Source: an uncultured beta proteobacterium
GTDB taxonomy: Bacteria > Pseudomonadota > Gammaproteobacteria > Burkholderiales > Burkholderiaceae_C
DNA: 64,000 nt
Direction: 5' to 3'
NCBI GenBank assembly: GCA_903823025.1
Contig: CAIJRK010000086.1
Coordinates: forward strand, 1-64,000
Shown: in pieces, positions 56,301 to 64,000 of the stretch
How positions within the stretch are numbered: the stretch's first letter is position 1
Layout: every line of letters starts with the position of its first letter
Made by a program: the position numbers and the translations under genes
The notes under the pieces: generated by a model
Told to the model about the DNA's origin: nothing
What the model saw: only the letters and a program-made list of their open reading frames with translations
The model's database searches: none

Positions 56301-57317
56301 TTACTGATAGCCGAAGGAGCGAACGCGAGCCTCGTCGTCAGCCCAGCCCGAACGCACCTTCACCCACATTTCAATGAACACCTTGCAATCGAGCGCCTTT
56401 TCCAGTTCGACGCGGGTTTCCATGCCGATGCGTTTGATGCGTTCGCCCTTGTCACCAATCACCATGGCTTTGTGCGTGTCACGCTCAACCACGATGGTGG
56501 CGGCAATGCGCAGCAGGCGCTTTTGTCTGCCCCGGCCCGCCTCTTCTTCAAACTTGTCGATGACCACGGTCGAGGTGTAGGGCAACTCATCGCCGGTGAG
56601 ACGGAACAGCTTTTCGCGCACCGTCTCGCTGGCCAAAAATTTCTCACTGCGATCGGTCAATTCGTCTTCGGCATACCACCAAGCCTGCTCGGGCAAGTAT
56701 TTTTCGCAGATGCCCAACATACGCTCGATGTCTTTCGCATTTTTGGCCGACATCGGTACAAACTCGGCGAACGCGTGGCGTTGCTGCATCTCTTGCAGCC
56801 ACGGCGCAATATCGGCGCGGCGGGTGACTTGATCCAGCTTGTTGGCAACCAACAGCGTCGGAATGTCTTTACTCAGCAGCGCCAGCACTTTGGCATCGGC
56901 CTGATTGAACATGCCCGCCTCGACCACGAACAAAATCAAGTCCACATCACCCACCGCACCCAGCACGGTTTTATTGAGCGAACGGTTCAGCGCATTGTTG
57001 TGGCGCGTCTGAAAACCAGGCGTATCCACAAACACAAACTGTGTCGTGCCCTGGCTATGAATACCTGTGATGCGGTGGCGCGTGGTTTGCGCCTTGCGTG
57101 AAGTGATGCTGATTTTTTGACCTACCAGCGCATTGAGCAAAGTCGATTTACCCACGTTGGGCTTGCCCACGATAGCAATTAAGCCGCAACGCTGACCTTC
57201 AGTTGAGCCCTCGACAGGCGCACCAACGCGCATACTTTTAAGCATACTTTCCACATCACTTTGGCCTTCAGGCGCGGGGATGTTGACGTTTGCAGGAGTT
57301 GATTTGTTAGCAGTCAT
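56301..57317 (-). CDS. era: GTPase Era
   Basis: This is a 338-residue GTPase that binds 16S rRNA and helps mature the 30S subunit. The G1 motif is GKPNVGKST at residues 51-59, G3 is DTPGFQT, and G4 is VANKLD. A KH domain with [20 protein letters not shown] closes the protein. The N-terminal lead before G1 is about 35 residues longer than in E. coli and is probably disordered. It overlaps rnc by 4 bp. Confidence 0.96.
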   Translation of the reverse strand: MTANKSTPANVNIPAPEGQSDVESMLKSMRVGAPVEGSTEGQRCGLIAIVGKPNVGKSTLLNALVGQKISITSRKAQTTRHRITGIHSQGTTQFVFVDTPGFQTRHNNALNRSLNKTVLGAVGDVDLILFVVEAGMFNQADAKVLALLSKDIPTLLVANKLDQVTRRADIAPWLQEMQQRHAFAEFVPMSAKNAKDIERMLGICEKYLPEQAWWYAEDELTDRSEKFLASETVREKLFRLTGDELPYTSTVVIDKFEEEAGRGRQKRLLRIAATIVVERDTHKAMVIGDKGERIKRIGMETRVELEKALDCKVFIEMWVKVRSGWADDEARVRSFGYQ

Positions 57318-58000
57318 TGCTTGGCCTTTGCCTTGATTGTTTGCAGCATCGCGGCAGCTGCGGCCTGTTCACCAGCACGACGCGAACCGCCAATGCCACG
57401 CTCAGAAAAACTGAGTTCGATAATTTCACACTGAACGTCAAAGGTTTGCTTATGCGCCGCCCCTTGCGTTCCGACGACCCGATAAAGGGGAAGATTCATT
57501 TTTTTCCCCTGCAGCCATTCCTGCAATTCTGTTTTGGGATCTTTGCCAATCGCCTCCATTTCAGGATTGATCTCAACGGCTTCATACAAGCGGCGAACCA
57601 AGGCTTGCGCTGCCAAAAATCCGGTATCCAGATACACGGCGCCAATAATAGCCTCAACGGCATCAGCCAGAATAGAAGGTCTTTGTTGCCCCCCCGAGCG
57701 CGCCTCACCTTCGCCCAAACGAAGAACCTCGGGCAAACCAAGGTCCAGCGCCAATTGATGCAGCGTCTCTTGTCTGACCAAATTGGCACGAACCCGGGAT
57801 AAATCGCCTTCAGGCAACGAACTCAAGCGTTCGTACAGTAAATCAGCCACCACAAGACCTAAAACAGAGTCACCCAAAAACTCCAGACGCTCATTGTGAT
57901 CTGCCGAAAAACTGCGGTGCGTCACCGCCTGCGTTAACAGTTTTTCATTCAAAAATTTATGCTGCAAGCGCTGTTGCAGCGCACTCAAACCTTCATTCAC
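57314..58000 (-). CDS. rnc: Ribonuclease III
   Basis: This is a 228-residue dsRNA-specific endonuclease that processes rRNA precursors and regulatory RNAs. The signature is [20 protein letters not shown], with metal-binding acidic residues there and in [21 protein letters not shown]-terminal dsRNA-binding domain starts at [18 protein letters not shown]. It lies in lepB-DUF4845-rnc-era order, common in this order of bacteria. Confidence 0.97.
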   Translation of the reverse strand: MNEGLSALQQRLQHKFLNEKLLTQAVTHRSFSADHNERLEFLGDSVLGLVVADLLYERLSSLPEGDLSRVRANLVRQETLHQLALDLGLPEVLRLGEGEARSGGQQRPSILADAVEAIIGAVYLDTGFLAAQALVRRLYEAVEINPEMEAIGKDPKTELQEWLQGKKMNLPLYRVVGTQGAAHKQTFDVQCEIIELSFSERGIGGSRRAGEQAAAAAMLQTIKAKAKQ

Positions 58001-58025
58001 ACGTTATTTCCTCTGTGCTGACACA

Positions 58026-58379
58026 TTACTTAGATTGCCCACTGTATTTAAGGGTGAGATAACCCGGCCCAGCCAGATGAATCTCACGCTGATAAGCAAA
58101 GCTGACGACAATTTGTTCGCCTTCTTTGGTGACTTCAATATCTTTACCTGTCACAGAACTGATATTGTCAATCGCCGCTGCTTTGTCAAAAATACTGCGT
58201 ACTTCGGCCACCGTTTTACCTTGGCTGGCCATGCTGACCGCTTTCTTGACAGCCTGGTATTCAATCACCGTCGGCACAACTTGCGCGACGATGACGCCTG
58301 TCACAGCTAATAAACAGCCCACCAGCAAGAGGCCAAAAAAAGACGCACCGCGCTGTTTAAATTTGGTTTTAATAGTCAT
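58026..58379 (-). CDS. DUF4845 membrane-anchored protein
   Basis: This is a 117-residue protein with a single N-terminal hydrophobic segment (FFGLLLVGCLLAVTGVIVAQ) that looks pilin-like after the basic KTKFKQRGAS lead. The rest is periplasmic and mixed alpha/beta. It matches DUF4845, which is found between lepB and rnc in beta- and gammaproteobacteria. The function is unknown. Confidence 0.88.
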   Translation of the reverse strand: MTIKTKFKQRGASFFGLLLVGCLLAVTGVIVAQVVPTVIEYQAVKKAVSMASQGKTVAEVRSIFDKAAAIDNISSVTGKDIEVTKEGEQIVVSFAYQREIHLAGPGYLTLKYSGQSK

Positions 58380-58433
58380 CTATTTCTCCTAAACAAGAGG
58401 GGGAAGACAGGTCTCTCTCAACGAAATCCTATA

Positions 58434-59399
58434 TCAATTGAAAGGGCCAATACGTTTCAGATTTCCAAAATTCATCCAGACAAAAAATGCTTTGCCCACA
58501 ATGTTTTTGTCCGGCACAAAACCCCAGTAGCGCGAATCCAGCGAATTATCGCGGTTATCGCCCATCATGAAATAATGCCCTTCAGGAACCTTGCACACCA
58601 AGCCTTCAATGCTGTAGTTGCAGTTTTCTCTGAAGGCAAAATTATCGGCGCCTGGCACAAAAGCGGGGCGATTATCATCGTTCAAAATACCGTGCTGATG
58701 CTCACCCAAAGACTCGCCATATTGCTTGAAATAACGCATCACGTCGTCATCAAAGAATTCTGGCATTGCAACCGTATCAATTACTTTGCCATTGATAGTC
58801 AAGCGTTTGTTGAGATAAGCCACCTCGTCGCCCGGTAGGCCCACCACACGTTTGATGTAATCCAGATTGGGCTTGGGCGGATAACGAAATACCATCACAT
58901 CCCCGTGCTGCGGTTTGTTGCCTTCAGTGATTTTGGTATTGATGACTGGCAGACGCACCCCGTAATGAAATTTATTGACCAGAATGAGATCGCCCACTAA
59001 CAGCGTTGGAATCATGGAGCCAGACGGAATTTTAAAAGGTTCAAACAAAAAAGAACGCAAAAAAAACACGGCAATGATGACGGGGAAAAGTCCAGCGGTC
59101 CAATCCAGCCACCAAGGCTGCGCAAGGATTCGACCCCGCGCCTCTGACAGGTTGCTGTCCACTTGGCTAATGCCTTGCTGACCCAAAGACTCGCGACGCA
59201 AAACGTCTTGTGTTTCCAGCAAGGTTGCCACTTTTTGACGTTGTGGCAAAAAGTAAAACCGTTCAGCCAGCCAGTAAAGCCCTGTCACGACGGTCGCCAA
59301 AAACAACAGCAGTGCAAAGTTGCCCTCGACTAGCCCCATGTACCAAGCACCCGCGTAGCCGACAAAGGCGGCCAGAATAAGAGAGGTTAAAACTTGCAT
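58434..59399 (-). CDS. lepB: Signal peptidase I
   Basis: This is a 321-residue inner-membrane peptidase that removes Sec and Tat signal peptides. There are two N-terminal membrane segments and another near residue 105-118. The catalytic pair is S128 in IPSGSMIPTLLVGD and K183 in LDYIKRVVGLPGD. The box E motif GHYFMMGDNRDNSLDSRYWG is complete. Its start meets the lepA stop with a 1-bp overlap. Confidence 0.96.
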   Translation of the reverse strand: MQVLTSLILAAFVGYAGAWYMGLVEGNFALLLFLATVVTGLYWLAERFYFLPQRQKVATLLETQDVLRRESLGQQGISQVDSNLSEARGRILAQPWWLDWTAGLFPVIIAVFFLRSFLFEPFKIPSGSMIPTLLVGDLILVNKFHYGVRLPVINTKITEGNKPQHGDVMVFRYPPKPNLDYIKRVVGLPGDEVAYLNKRLTINGKVIDTVAMPEFFDDDVMRYFKQYGESLGEHQHGILNDDNRPAFVPGADNFAFRENCNYSIEGLVCKVPEGHYFMMGDNRDNSLDSRYWGFVPDKNIVGKAFFVWMNFGNLKRIGPFN

Positions 59400-61210
59400 T
59401 ACCCGTCCACCTGCAAAATGGCCAGAAAGGCTTCTTGCGGGACTTCAACCGACCCAATTTGCTTCATCCGTTTTTTACCTTGTTTTTGCTTATCCAACAG
59501 CTTGCGTTTGCGTGAAATATCGCCGCCATAACACTTGGCAATCACGTTTTTTCGCAAGGCGCGAATTGTCTCACGGGCAATAATGTTAGCCCCAATGGCC
59601 GCTTGAATCGCCACGTCATACATCTGACGCGAGATGATTTCACGCATTTTGGCAACCACCGCACGACCCCGGTATTGCGACTGCGAGCGGTGCACGATGA
59701 TAGACAGCGCATCCACTTTTTCACCGTTGAGCATGATATCCACTTTGACCACATCAGCAGCCCGATATTCCTTGAACTCGTAATCCATGGACGCATAACC
59801 ACGCGACACGGATTTGAGCTTGTCAAAGAAATCCAGCACAATTTCAGCCAGCGGCATTTCGTAGGTCAACATGACTTGGCGCCCGTGGTATGCCATGTTC
59901 AGTTGCACGCCACGTTTTTGGTTGGCTAGCGTCATCACGGCACCCACATAATCCTGGGGCATGTACAAATGCACCGTCACGATAGGTTCACGGACCTCGT
60001 CAAGGCGACCTTGATCAGGCATTTTTGACGGGTTTTCCACCATTCTTACTTCACCGTCGGCCTGCACGACTTGGTACACCACACTGGGGGCGGTCGTGAT
60101 CAGGTCTTGATCAAACTCGCGCTCCAGACGCTCCTGCACAATTTCCATGTGCAGCAAACCTAAAAAGCCACAGCGAAACCCAAAACCCAAGGCCTGAGAC
60201 ACTTCAGGCTCGTAGTGCAGCGAAGCATCATTGAGTTTGAGTTTCTCAAGGCTGTCACGCAAACCTTCATACATGTTGGCCTCAGTCGGGTAAAGACCGG
60301 CAAACACTTGTGGCTGGATTTCTTTAAAACCCGGCAAAGCCTCAGTCGCCGTGAAAGCCGCGCCACCCGTGCCGGGCTTGATCAGCGTGATGGTGTCACC
60401 CACTTTGGCGGCTTGCAGTTCACGAATGCCAGCAATGATGTAGCCCACCTCGCCCGCTTCCAGTGACTCGCGGGGTTCCGTGGCGGGCGTAAAAACGCCC
60501 AGGTTATCGGCGTTGTAGGTGGTGTTGGTTGCCATCATCTTGATGCGCTCACCTTTGCCCAGTCGGCCATCCACGACGCGCACCAGCATGACCACACCCA
60601 CATAAGAGTCAAACCAGCTGTCAATAATCATGGCCCGCAAAGGCCCGGCGGGATTACCTTTGGGCGGCGGGATTCTGGCTACAACGGCTTCAAGAATGTC
60701 ATCAATGCCCAAGCCGGTTTTAGCCGAACAGGCAATGGCATCGGTGGCATCAATGCCGATCACGTCTTCAATTTCAACTTTGGCGTTGTCAGGATCAGCG
60801 TTTGGCAAATCTATTTTATTGAGCACCGGCACCACCTCCACGCCCAGTTCCAGCGCGGTGTAGCAGTTAGCGACCGTTTGCGCCTCAACGCCCTGGCTGG
60901 CATCGACCACCAGCAACGCGCCTTCGCACGCAGAAAGCGAGCGACTCACTTCATAGGAAAAGTCAACATGACCGGGCGTGTCGATTAAATTAAGGTTGTA
61001 GGTTTTGCCATCAAGCGCCTTGTATTTGAGTGAGGCCGTCTGGGCCTTGATGGTGATCCCGCGCTCTTTCTCGATGTCCATCGAGTCCAGCACCTGCGCT
61101 TGCATTTCCCTATCCTGCAGCCCGCCACAGCGCTGAATCAAGCGATCCGCCAAGGTTGATTTACCGTGATCAATGTGCGCAATGATCGAAAAATTTCTAA
61201 TGTGATTCAT
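59399..61210 (-). CDS. lepA: Elongation factor 4 (LepA)
   Basis: This is a 603-residue translational GTPase of the LepA/EF4 type. The G1 motif is [16 protein letters not shown]3 is [10 protein letters not shown], and G4 is [11 protein letters not shown]. The LepA-specific C-terminal domain contains [24 protein letters not shown] sequence and ends with [19 protein letters not shown]. The frame also opens at GTG 61222 (four extra residues). ATG 61210 gives the family start ([12 protein letters not shown]). It heads the lepA-to-nagZ operon, downstream of mucD. Confidence 0.96.
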   Translation of the reverse strand: MNHIRNFSIIAHIDHGKSTLADRLIQRCGGLQDREMQAQVLDSMDIEKERGITIKAQTASLKYKALDGKTYNLNLIDTPGHVDFSYEVSRSLSACEGALLVVDASQGVEAQTVANCYTALELGVEVVPVLNKIDLPNADPDNAKVEIEDVIGIDATDAIACSAKTGLGIDDILEAVVARIPPPKGNPAGPLRAMIIDSWFDSYVGVVMLVRVVDGRLGKGERIKMMATNTTYNADNLGVFTPATEPRESLEAGEVGYIIAGIRELQAAKVGDTITLIKPGTGGAAFTATEALPGFKEIQPQVFAGLYPTEANMYEGLRDSLEKLKLNDASLHYEPEVSQALGFGFRCGFLGLLHMEIVQERLEREFDQDLITTAPSVVYQVVQADGEVRMVENPSKMPDQGRLDEVREPIVTVHLYMPQDYVGAVMTLANQKRGVQLNMAYHGRQVMLTYEMPLAEIVLDFFDKLKSVSRGYASMDYEFKEYRAADVVKVDIMLNGEKVDALSIIVHRSQSQYRGRAVVAKMREIISRQMYDVAIQAAIGANIIARETIRALRKNVIAKCYGGDISRKRKLLDKQKQGKKRMKQIGSVEVPQEAFLAILQVDG

Positions 61211-61252
61211 CGACGAGGACACTTAAGTGATTGAATTAAAAAGAAAAGACAA

Positions 61253-61284
61253 GAAAAAAGGGCGCATCGTGATTGGACGCGCCC
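61253..61284 (-). terminator. Intrinsic terminator between mucD and lepA
   Basis: On the minus strand GGGCGC and GCGCCC pair around a 13-nt loop and are followed by a run of T residues (A-run at 61253-61259 on the plus strand). It separates the rpoE-rseA-mucD unit from the lepA operon. Confidence 0.8.
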
Positions 61285-61401
61285 TGAACCAACAATGATT
61301 GGCAACTGCGATAGCTGGAAATTCATTGCAGGCAAAAAGCCAAGAACGTTCAGCACAAAAATCAGTCCAACTCCGGGTTCCTTTTTTCAGCCCGTATTGC
61401 A

Positions 61402-61431
61402 GATATCAGCGCTTTTTAAAGGTCTGATATC
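61402..61431. repeat. Inverted repeat GATATCAG / CTGATATC in the mucD-lepA gap
   Basis: A perfect 8-bp arm pair surrounds a 14-nt T-rich loop, 40 bp after mucD. It could form an mRNA hairpin or a protein site. No T-run follows, so it is not a terminator. Confidence 0.4.
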
Positions 61432-61470
61432 CACAATGATGCGTTTGCATTCTAACTAAAATGCCAGCGC

Positions 61471-62940
61471 CTACCGCGTTAGCCGGATCACGGCGTACTG
61501 CGCCCATTCACCCCGACGAAGCAACACATTGACAGGCTTGCTTTTGTCAAGCTTGGAGACCGCCACTTCAAACTCTTTGATGTTGGCAACCTCGACGTTG
61601 GCAATCTGAACAATCACGTCACCTTCCCGAATGCCGGCACGGGCAGCGGCCTCAGTGGCAAACTCAACGCGGACACCGCCTTTAACCTTGAGTTCTTTCT
61701 TTTGCGCCTCAGTCAATTCGCTCACCGCCAGACCCAACACCTGGCCCACGGATGATGATGGCGGTTTGATGGCCTTGTCAGCAGGCTTTTCTGCGGGCTT
61801 GTCCGCTTCGATTTCAGCAATGGTGACGGACAACACTTTGTAAGCACCCCGGCGAAACACAGTCAAAGAGCTATGGCTGCCGGGCTTGGTTTCTCCCACC
61901 ATGCGCGGTAGATCACTGGACTTTTCGACGGCTTTGCCTTCAAACTTTGTGATGATGTCGCCCGCCTCAACGCCTGCTTTTTCAGCGGGTGAGTCGGCCT
62001 CAACACTGCGTACCAGTGCGCCCAGCGGCTTGCCTAAACCAATGGCTTCTGCCACCTCTTTTGTCACTTGGTCAATGCGCACGCCAATGCGACCGCGCGA
62101 GACACGGCCCGATACGCGCAGTTGCTCGCTGACGCGCACCGCTTCATCCATCGGAATGGCAAAAGAAATACCCATGGAGCCGCCTGAACGGGAGTAAATC
62201 TGGCTGTTGATGCCGATTACTTCACCGCGCATATTGATTAAAGGGCCACCTGAATTACCAGGATTGATCGCCACATCGGTCTGAATGAACGACAGATAGT
62301 CGCCCGTGTCGCGCTGCTTGGCGCTCACAATACCGGCGGTCACCGTGTTTTCAAGGCCAAAGGGTGAGCCAATGGCCATCACCCACTCGCCCACTTTAAG
62401 CCGACTCAGATCGCCCACTTTGACAGCGGGCAGACCGGTGGCAGCAATCTTGACCAGCGCAATATCGCTGCGCTTGTCAGTCCCAATGATTTTGGCTTTG
62501 AACTCGCGTTTGTCAGTGAGCGTCACCAGCACTTCATCAGCGCCATCCACGACATGCGCATTGGTCATGATCAGGCCGTCGGACGACAAAATAAAGCCTG
62601 AACCAACGCCCCGTGGTTGATCTTCTTCTTGCGGCTGAGGCTGATTTTGACGCGGTGCCTGGCGCGGTAAATTCGGGATAGGCAAGCCAAAGCGACGCAA
62701 AAATTCCAACATTTGTTCTTCATTGGCACTCCCCGGTTCAGGCGCTGGCGAAGATTTTTCAAGTGTCCGGATATTGACCACCGAAGGCCCGACCTGCTCT
62801 ACCAGATCGGTAAAGTCGGGCAAGGTGCGTACTTGCGCTATCGCGGGAGTCAAAGGCACCAAAGCGACTGAAGCTGTCATGACTAACGCCCCTGTCAGAA
62901 TACAGGTCTGCAATTTTTTCCAATCGATTTGAATCATCAT
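61471..62940 (-). CDS. mucD: Periplasmic serine endoprotease DegP/MucD type
   Basis: This is a 489-residue HtrA protease. The signal peptide ends near residue 35 (ALVMTASVALVPLTPAIAQ). The trypsin-like domain has H129 in IMTNAHVVDGA, D159 in KRSDIALVKI and S230 in INPGNSGGPLIN. Two PDZ domains follow, around GRIGVRIDQVTKEVAEAIG and GLAVSELTEAQKKELKVKGG. It degrades misfolded envelope proteins and sits in the rpoE-rseA locus. There are two possible ATGs 3 bp apart at the start. Confidence 0.95.
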   Translation of the reverse strand: MMIQIDWKKLQTCILTGALVMTASVALVPLTPAIAQVRTLPDFTDLVEQVGPSVVNIRTLEKSSPAPEPGSANEEQMLEFLRRFGLPIPNLPRQAPRQNQPQPQEEDQPRGVGSGFILSSDGLIMTNAHVVDGADEVLVTLTDKREFKAKIIGTDKRSDIALVKIAATGLPAVKVGDLSRLKVGEWVMAIGSPFGLENTVTAGIVSAKQRDTGDYLSFIQTDVAINPGNSGGPLINMRGEVIGINSQIYSRSGGSMGISFAIPMDEAVRVSEQLRVSGRVSRGRIGVRIDQVTKEVAEAIGLGKPLGALVRSVEADSPAEKAGVEAGDIITKFEGKAVEKSSDLPRMVGETKPGSHSSLTVFRRGAYKVLSVTIAEIEADKPAEKPADKAIKPPSSSVGQVLGLAVSELTEAQKKELKVKGGVRVEFATEAAARAGIREGDVIVQIANVEVANIKEFEVAVSKLDKSKPVNVLLRRGEWAQYAVIRLTR

Positions 62941-63145
62941 CGACCTTTCTTAACTAAATAAATAGAGATATAAAAATTCATTTGTTTCATTCAAGCGCCA
63001 ACAACTTTGGCACTGTCAAACTAGGTAATAAAAAGTCGCTTGAATGTAGCAAATTAGGGGAATCCCTAAAGACTTGCCCATAAATTGGCGCTGCGAGAGA
63101 CCTCATGCAGCCGTGTCAGTCGCTCGCACACGCAGTGGATACCCC

Positions 63146-63757
63146 TCAACGCACATCGCCCTCAAACGTGGCATTCCGGAAAAATCCGGCAGGCGTTTGA
63201 AGTGCGGACCTGCCGCCAAACTGCCGGTGTGCTGCCAGCAAGGCATCCAACTGCGGGTCACGCACCATCTCTTGCGCCCCGGCAAACATCGGCGTCGCGA
63301 CGGGCACCTGGGCAAGTTGTGGCGATGCTCGTTGAGCGACCCCGCCACCTGAGACCAGAAAGCCAATCAGCGAGATTGTGGCCAGCGAAGCAAATCCAGC
63401 CAATAACTTCCAGCGAAACTGGCTGTCGTTGGCACTGACAGGCGGCGTATCAGGTGGGCCTTTAAGGCGTGTCAGTGATTCGTGTTGCGCGGCCAACGCG
63501 GTGGTGCGCAAAATGGGTGCCAATGGCATTTCCTGCTGCAAAGACAGCTTCATGCGTGCCAAAAAAGCAGTATCACGATGGCCGCATACAACCTCGGATG
63601 AGCGCAGCACCTCTCCCACCAAATGATAAGTTTGCCATGTGAGCCGAGCCTCATTATCGTGGCTAACCCATTCAACGGTCTGTACAAACGACTCGCCACT
63701 CAACTGACCATCGACCAGTGCAGATACCAGCGCATGATTATTTAAATTTTCTTTCAT
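63146..63757 (-). CDS. rseA: Anti-sigma-E factor RseA-like
   Basis: This is a 203-residue membrane-anchored anti-sigma factor. The N-terminal RseA domain reads NNHALVSALVDGQLSGESFV and WQTYHLVGEVLRSSEV, binding the ECF sigma factor in the cytoplasm. A transmembrane helix lies near residues 117-135 (LLAGFASLATISLIGFLVSG), and a periplasmic tail of about 70 residues follows. It would be cut by regulated proteolysis to free RpoE. It lies 34 bp after rpoE. rseB, which usually follows, is absent. Confidence 0.88.
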   Translation of the reverse strand: MKENLNNHALVSALVDGQLSGESFVQTVEWVSHDNEARLTWQTYHLVGEVLRSSEVVCGHRDTAFLARMKLSLQQEMPLAPILRTTALAAQHESLTRLKGPPDTPPVSANDSQFRWKLLAGFASLATISLIGFLVSGGGVAQRASPQLAQVPVATPMFAGAQEMVRDPQLDALLAAHRQFGGRSALQTPAGFFRNATFEGDVR

Positions 63758-63791
63758 ATTTTCCCCGTCTTACCCGAACTTGTGGTGCTCA

Positions 63792-64000
63792 CTACCAACG
63801 CTTGCTCGTCTGTTTTTCCAGCATGGGTTTCACTTTGGCGGATATCGCCTCACGTGCGCGGAAAATGCGGGATCGAACCGTGCCAATCGGGCAGCCCACG
63901 GCCTCTGCAATGTCTTCATAACTCAAACCTTCAATCTCACGCAAGGTCAACGCCTGCCGCAAATCCTCTGGCAGCGCCTCTAAAGCTGCATTGACAGCCA
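63792..64000 (-). CDS. rpoE: ECF sigma factor RpoE (C-terminal part, cut by window edge)
   Basis: The frame enters from the right edge and stops with TAG at 63792-63794. The visible residues begin AVNAALEALPEDLRQAL and continue LREIEGLSYEDIAEAVGCPI with GTVRSRIFRAREA. This is the sigma-70 region 4 helix-turn-helix that reads the -35 box, typical of RpoE (AlgU). It lies upstream of rseA in the usual rpoE-rseA order. The N-terminal region 2 is outside the window. Confidence 0.94.
   Translation of the reverse strand, partial: AVNAALEALPEDLRQALTLREIEGLSYEDIAEAVGCPIGTVRSRIFRAREAISAKVKPMLEKQTSKRW

Noticed and set aside
1..64000. tRNA, rRNA or CRISPR loci
   Set aside because: Intergenic gaps were read for cloverleaf ends, rRNA-like sequence and regular repeat-spacer patterns, and none was seen.

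Overview
This window is a bacterial chromosome segment. Gene order and protein character point to a betaproteobacterium of the order Burkholderiales, most likely a Comamonadaceae member of Rhodoferax/Polaromonas type. The grounds are the chain mdh-gntR-sdhCDAB-sdhE-gltA-leuCDB-asd-fimV-truA-trpFBA-accD, the rpoE-rseA-mucD-lepA-lepB-rnc-era-recO-pdxJ-acpS-nagZ block, and a pilGHIJ-chpA cluster. Genus is inference. Most of the window is densely packed housekeeping DNA. Gene starts were moved from the longest reading frame wherever a Shine-Dalgarno sequence or family length argued for it.

Layout. 1-310: right end of an IS66-type element that has cut an AAA-ATPase-like gene. 318-2538: hemL and a ThiD-like kinase, facing away from a short rubredoxin gene. 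2862-12390: a complete Pil-Chp chemosensory cluster (pilG, pilH, pilI, pilJ, chpA) for type IV pilus control. 12406-13884: a photolyase. 13906-17684: yqgE-ruvX-pyrR-pyrB-pyrC', in which PyrC' has lost its zinc ligands. 17691-20438: a divergent ferric-iron ABC transporter pair (ATPase and fused permease) around a Fur-box-like site, without a binding-protein gene. 20518-22737: an Atm1-type exporter and a DUF486 membrane protein. 22856-34841: a TCA-cycle region with acnB, a secreted unknown, a CitE-like lyase and mdh on the minus strand, then gntR, a DUF2256 gene, sdhCDAB, sdhE and gltA on the plus strand. 34961-39418: leuCDB and asd. 39593-46705: fimV, truA, trpFBA and accD. 46732-53257: yggT, lysS, a YgjP-like metallopeptidase, a ProQ-family RNA chaperone, a CNNM/CorC transporter-like protein, a lipoprotein, DUF3820, a SUI1-like protein and a small unknown. 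53267-64000, all on the minus strand: rpoE (cut by the window edge), rseA, mucD, then the lepA-to-nagZ operon.

The only gene-free stretch over 300 bases is 29381-29784, between the DUF2256 gene and sdhC. It holds an elaborate potential RNA fold: a three-way junction with a GNRA-type loop, a second long-range domain, and a perfect 18-bp hairpin that competes with an alternative pairing. No protein partner is encoded beside it. It somewhat resembles mobile-element guide RNAs (HEARO/omega RNA), but that class is a guess without a covariance-model search. It is the best candidate here for something undescribed.

Other points of note are a 54-residue tandem duplication in the linker of ChpA, a palindrome inside the gntR promoter that also abuts the mdh promoter, the absence of rseB between rseA and mucD, and a ThiD-like protein whose substrate-site motifs differ from true HMP-P kinases.
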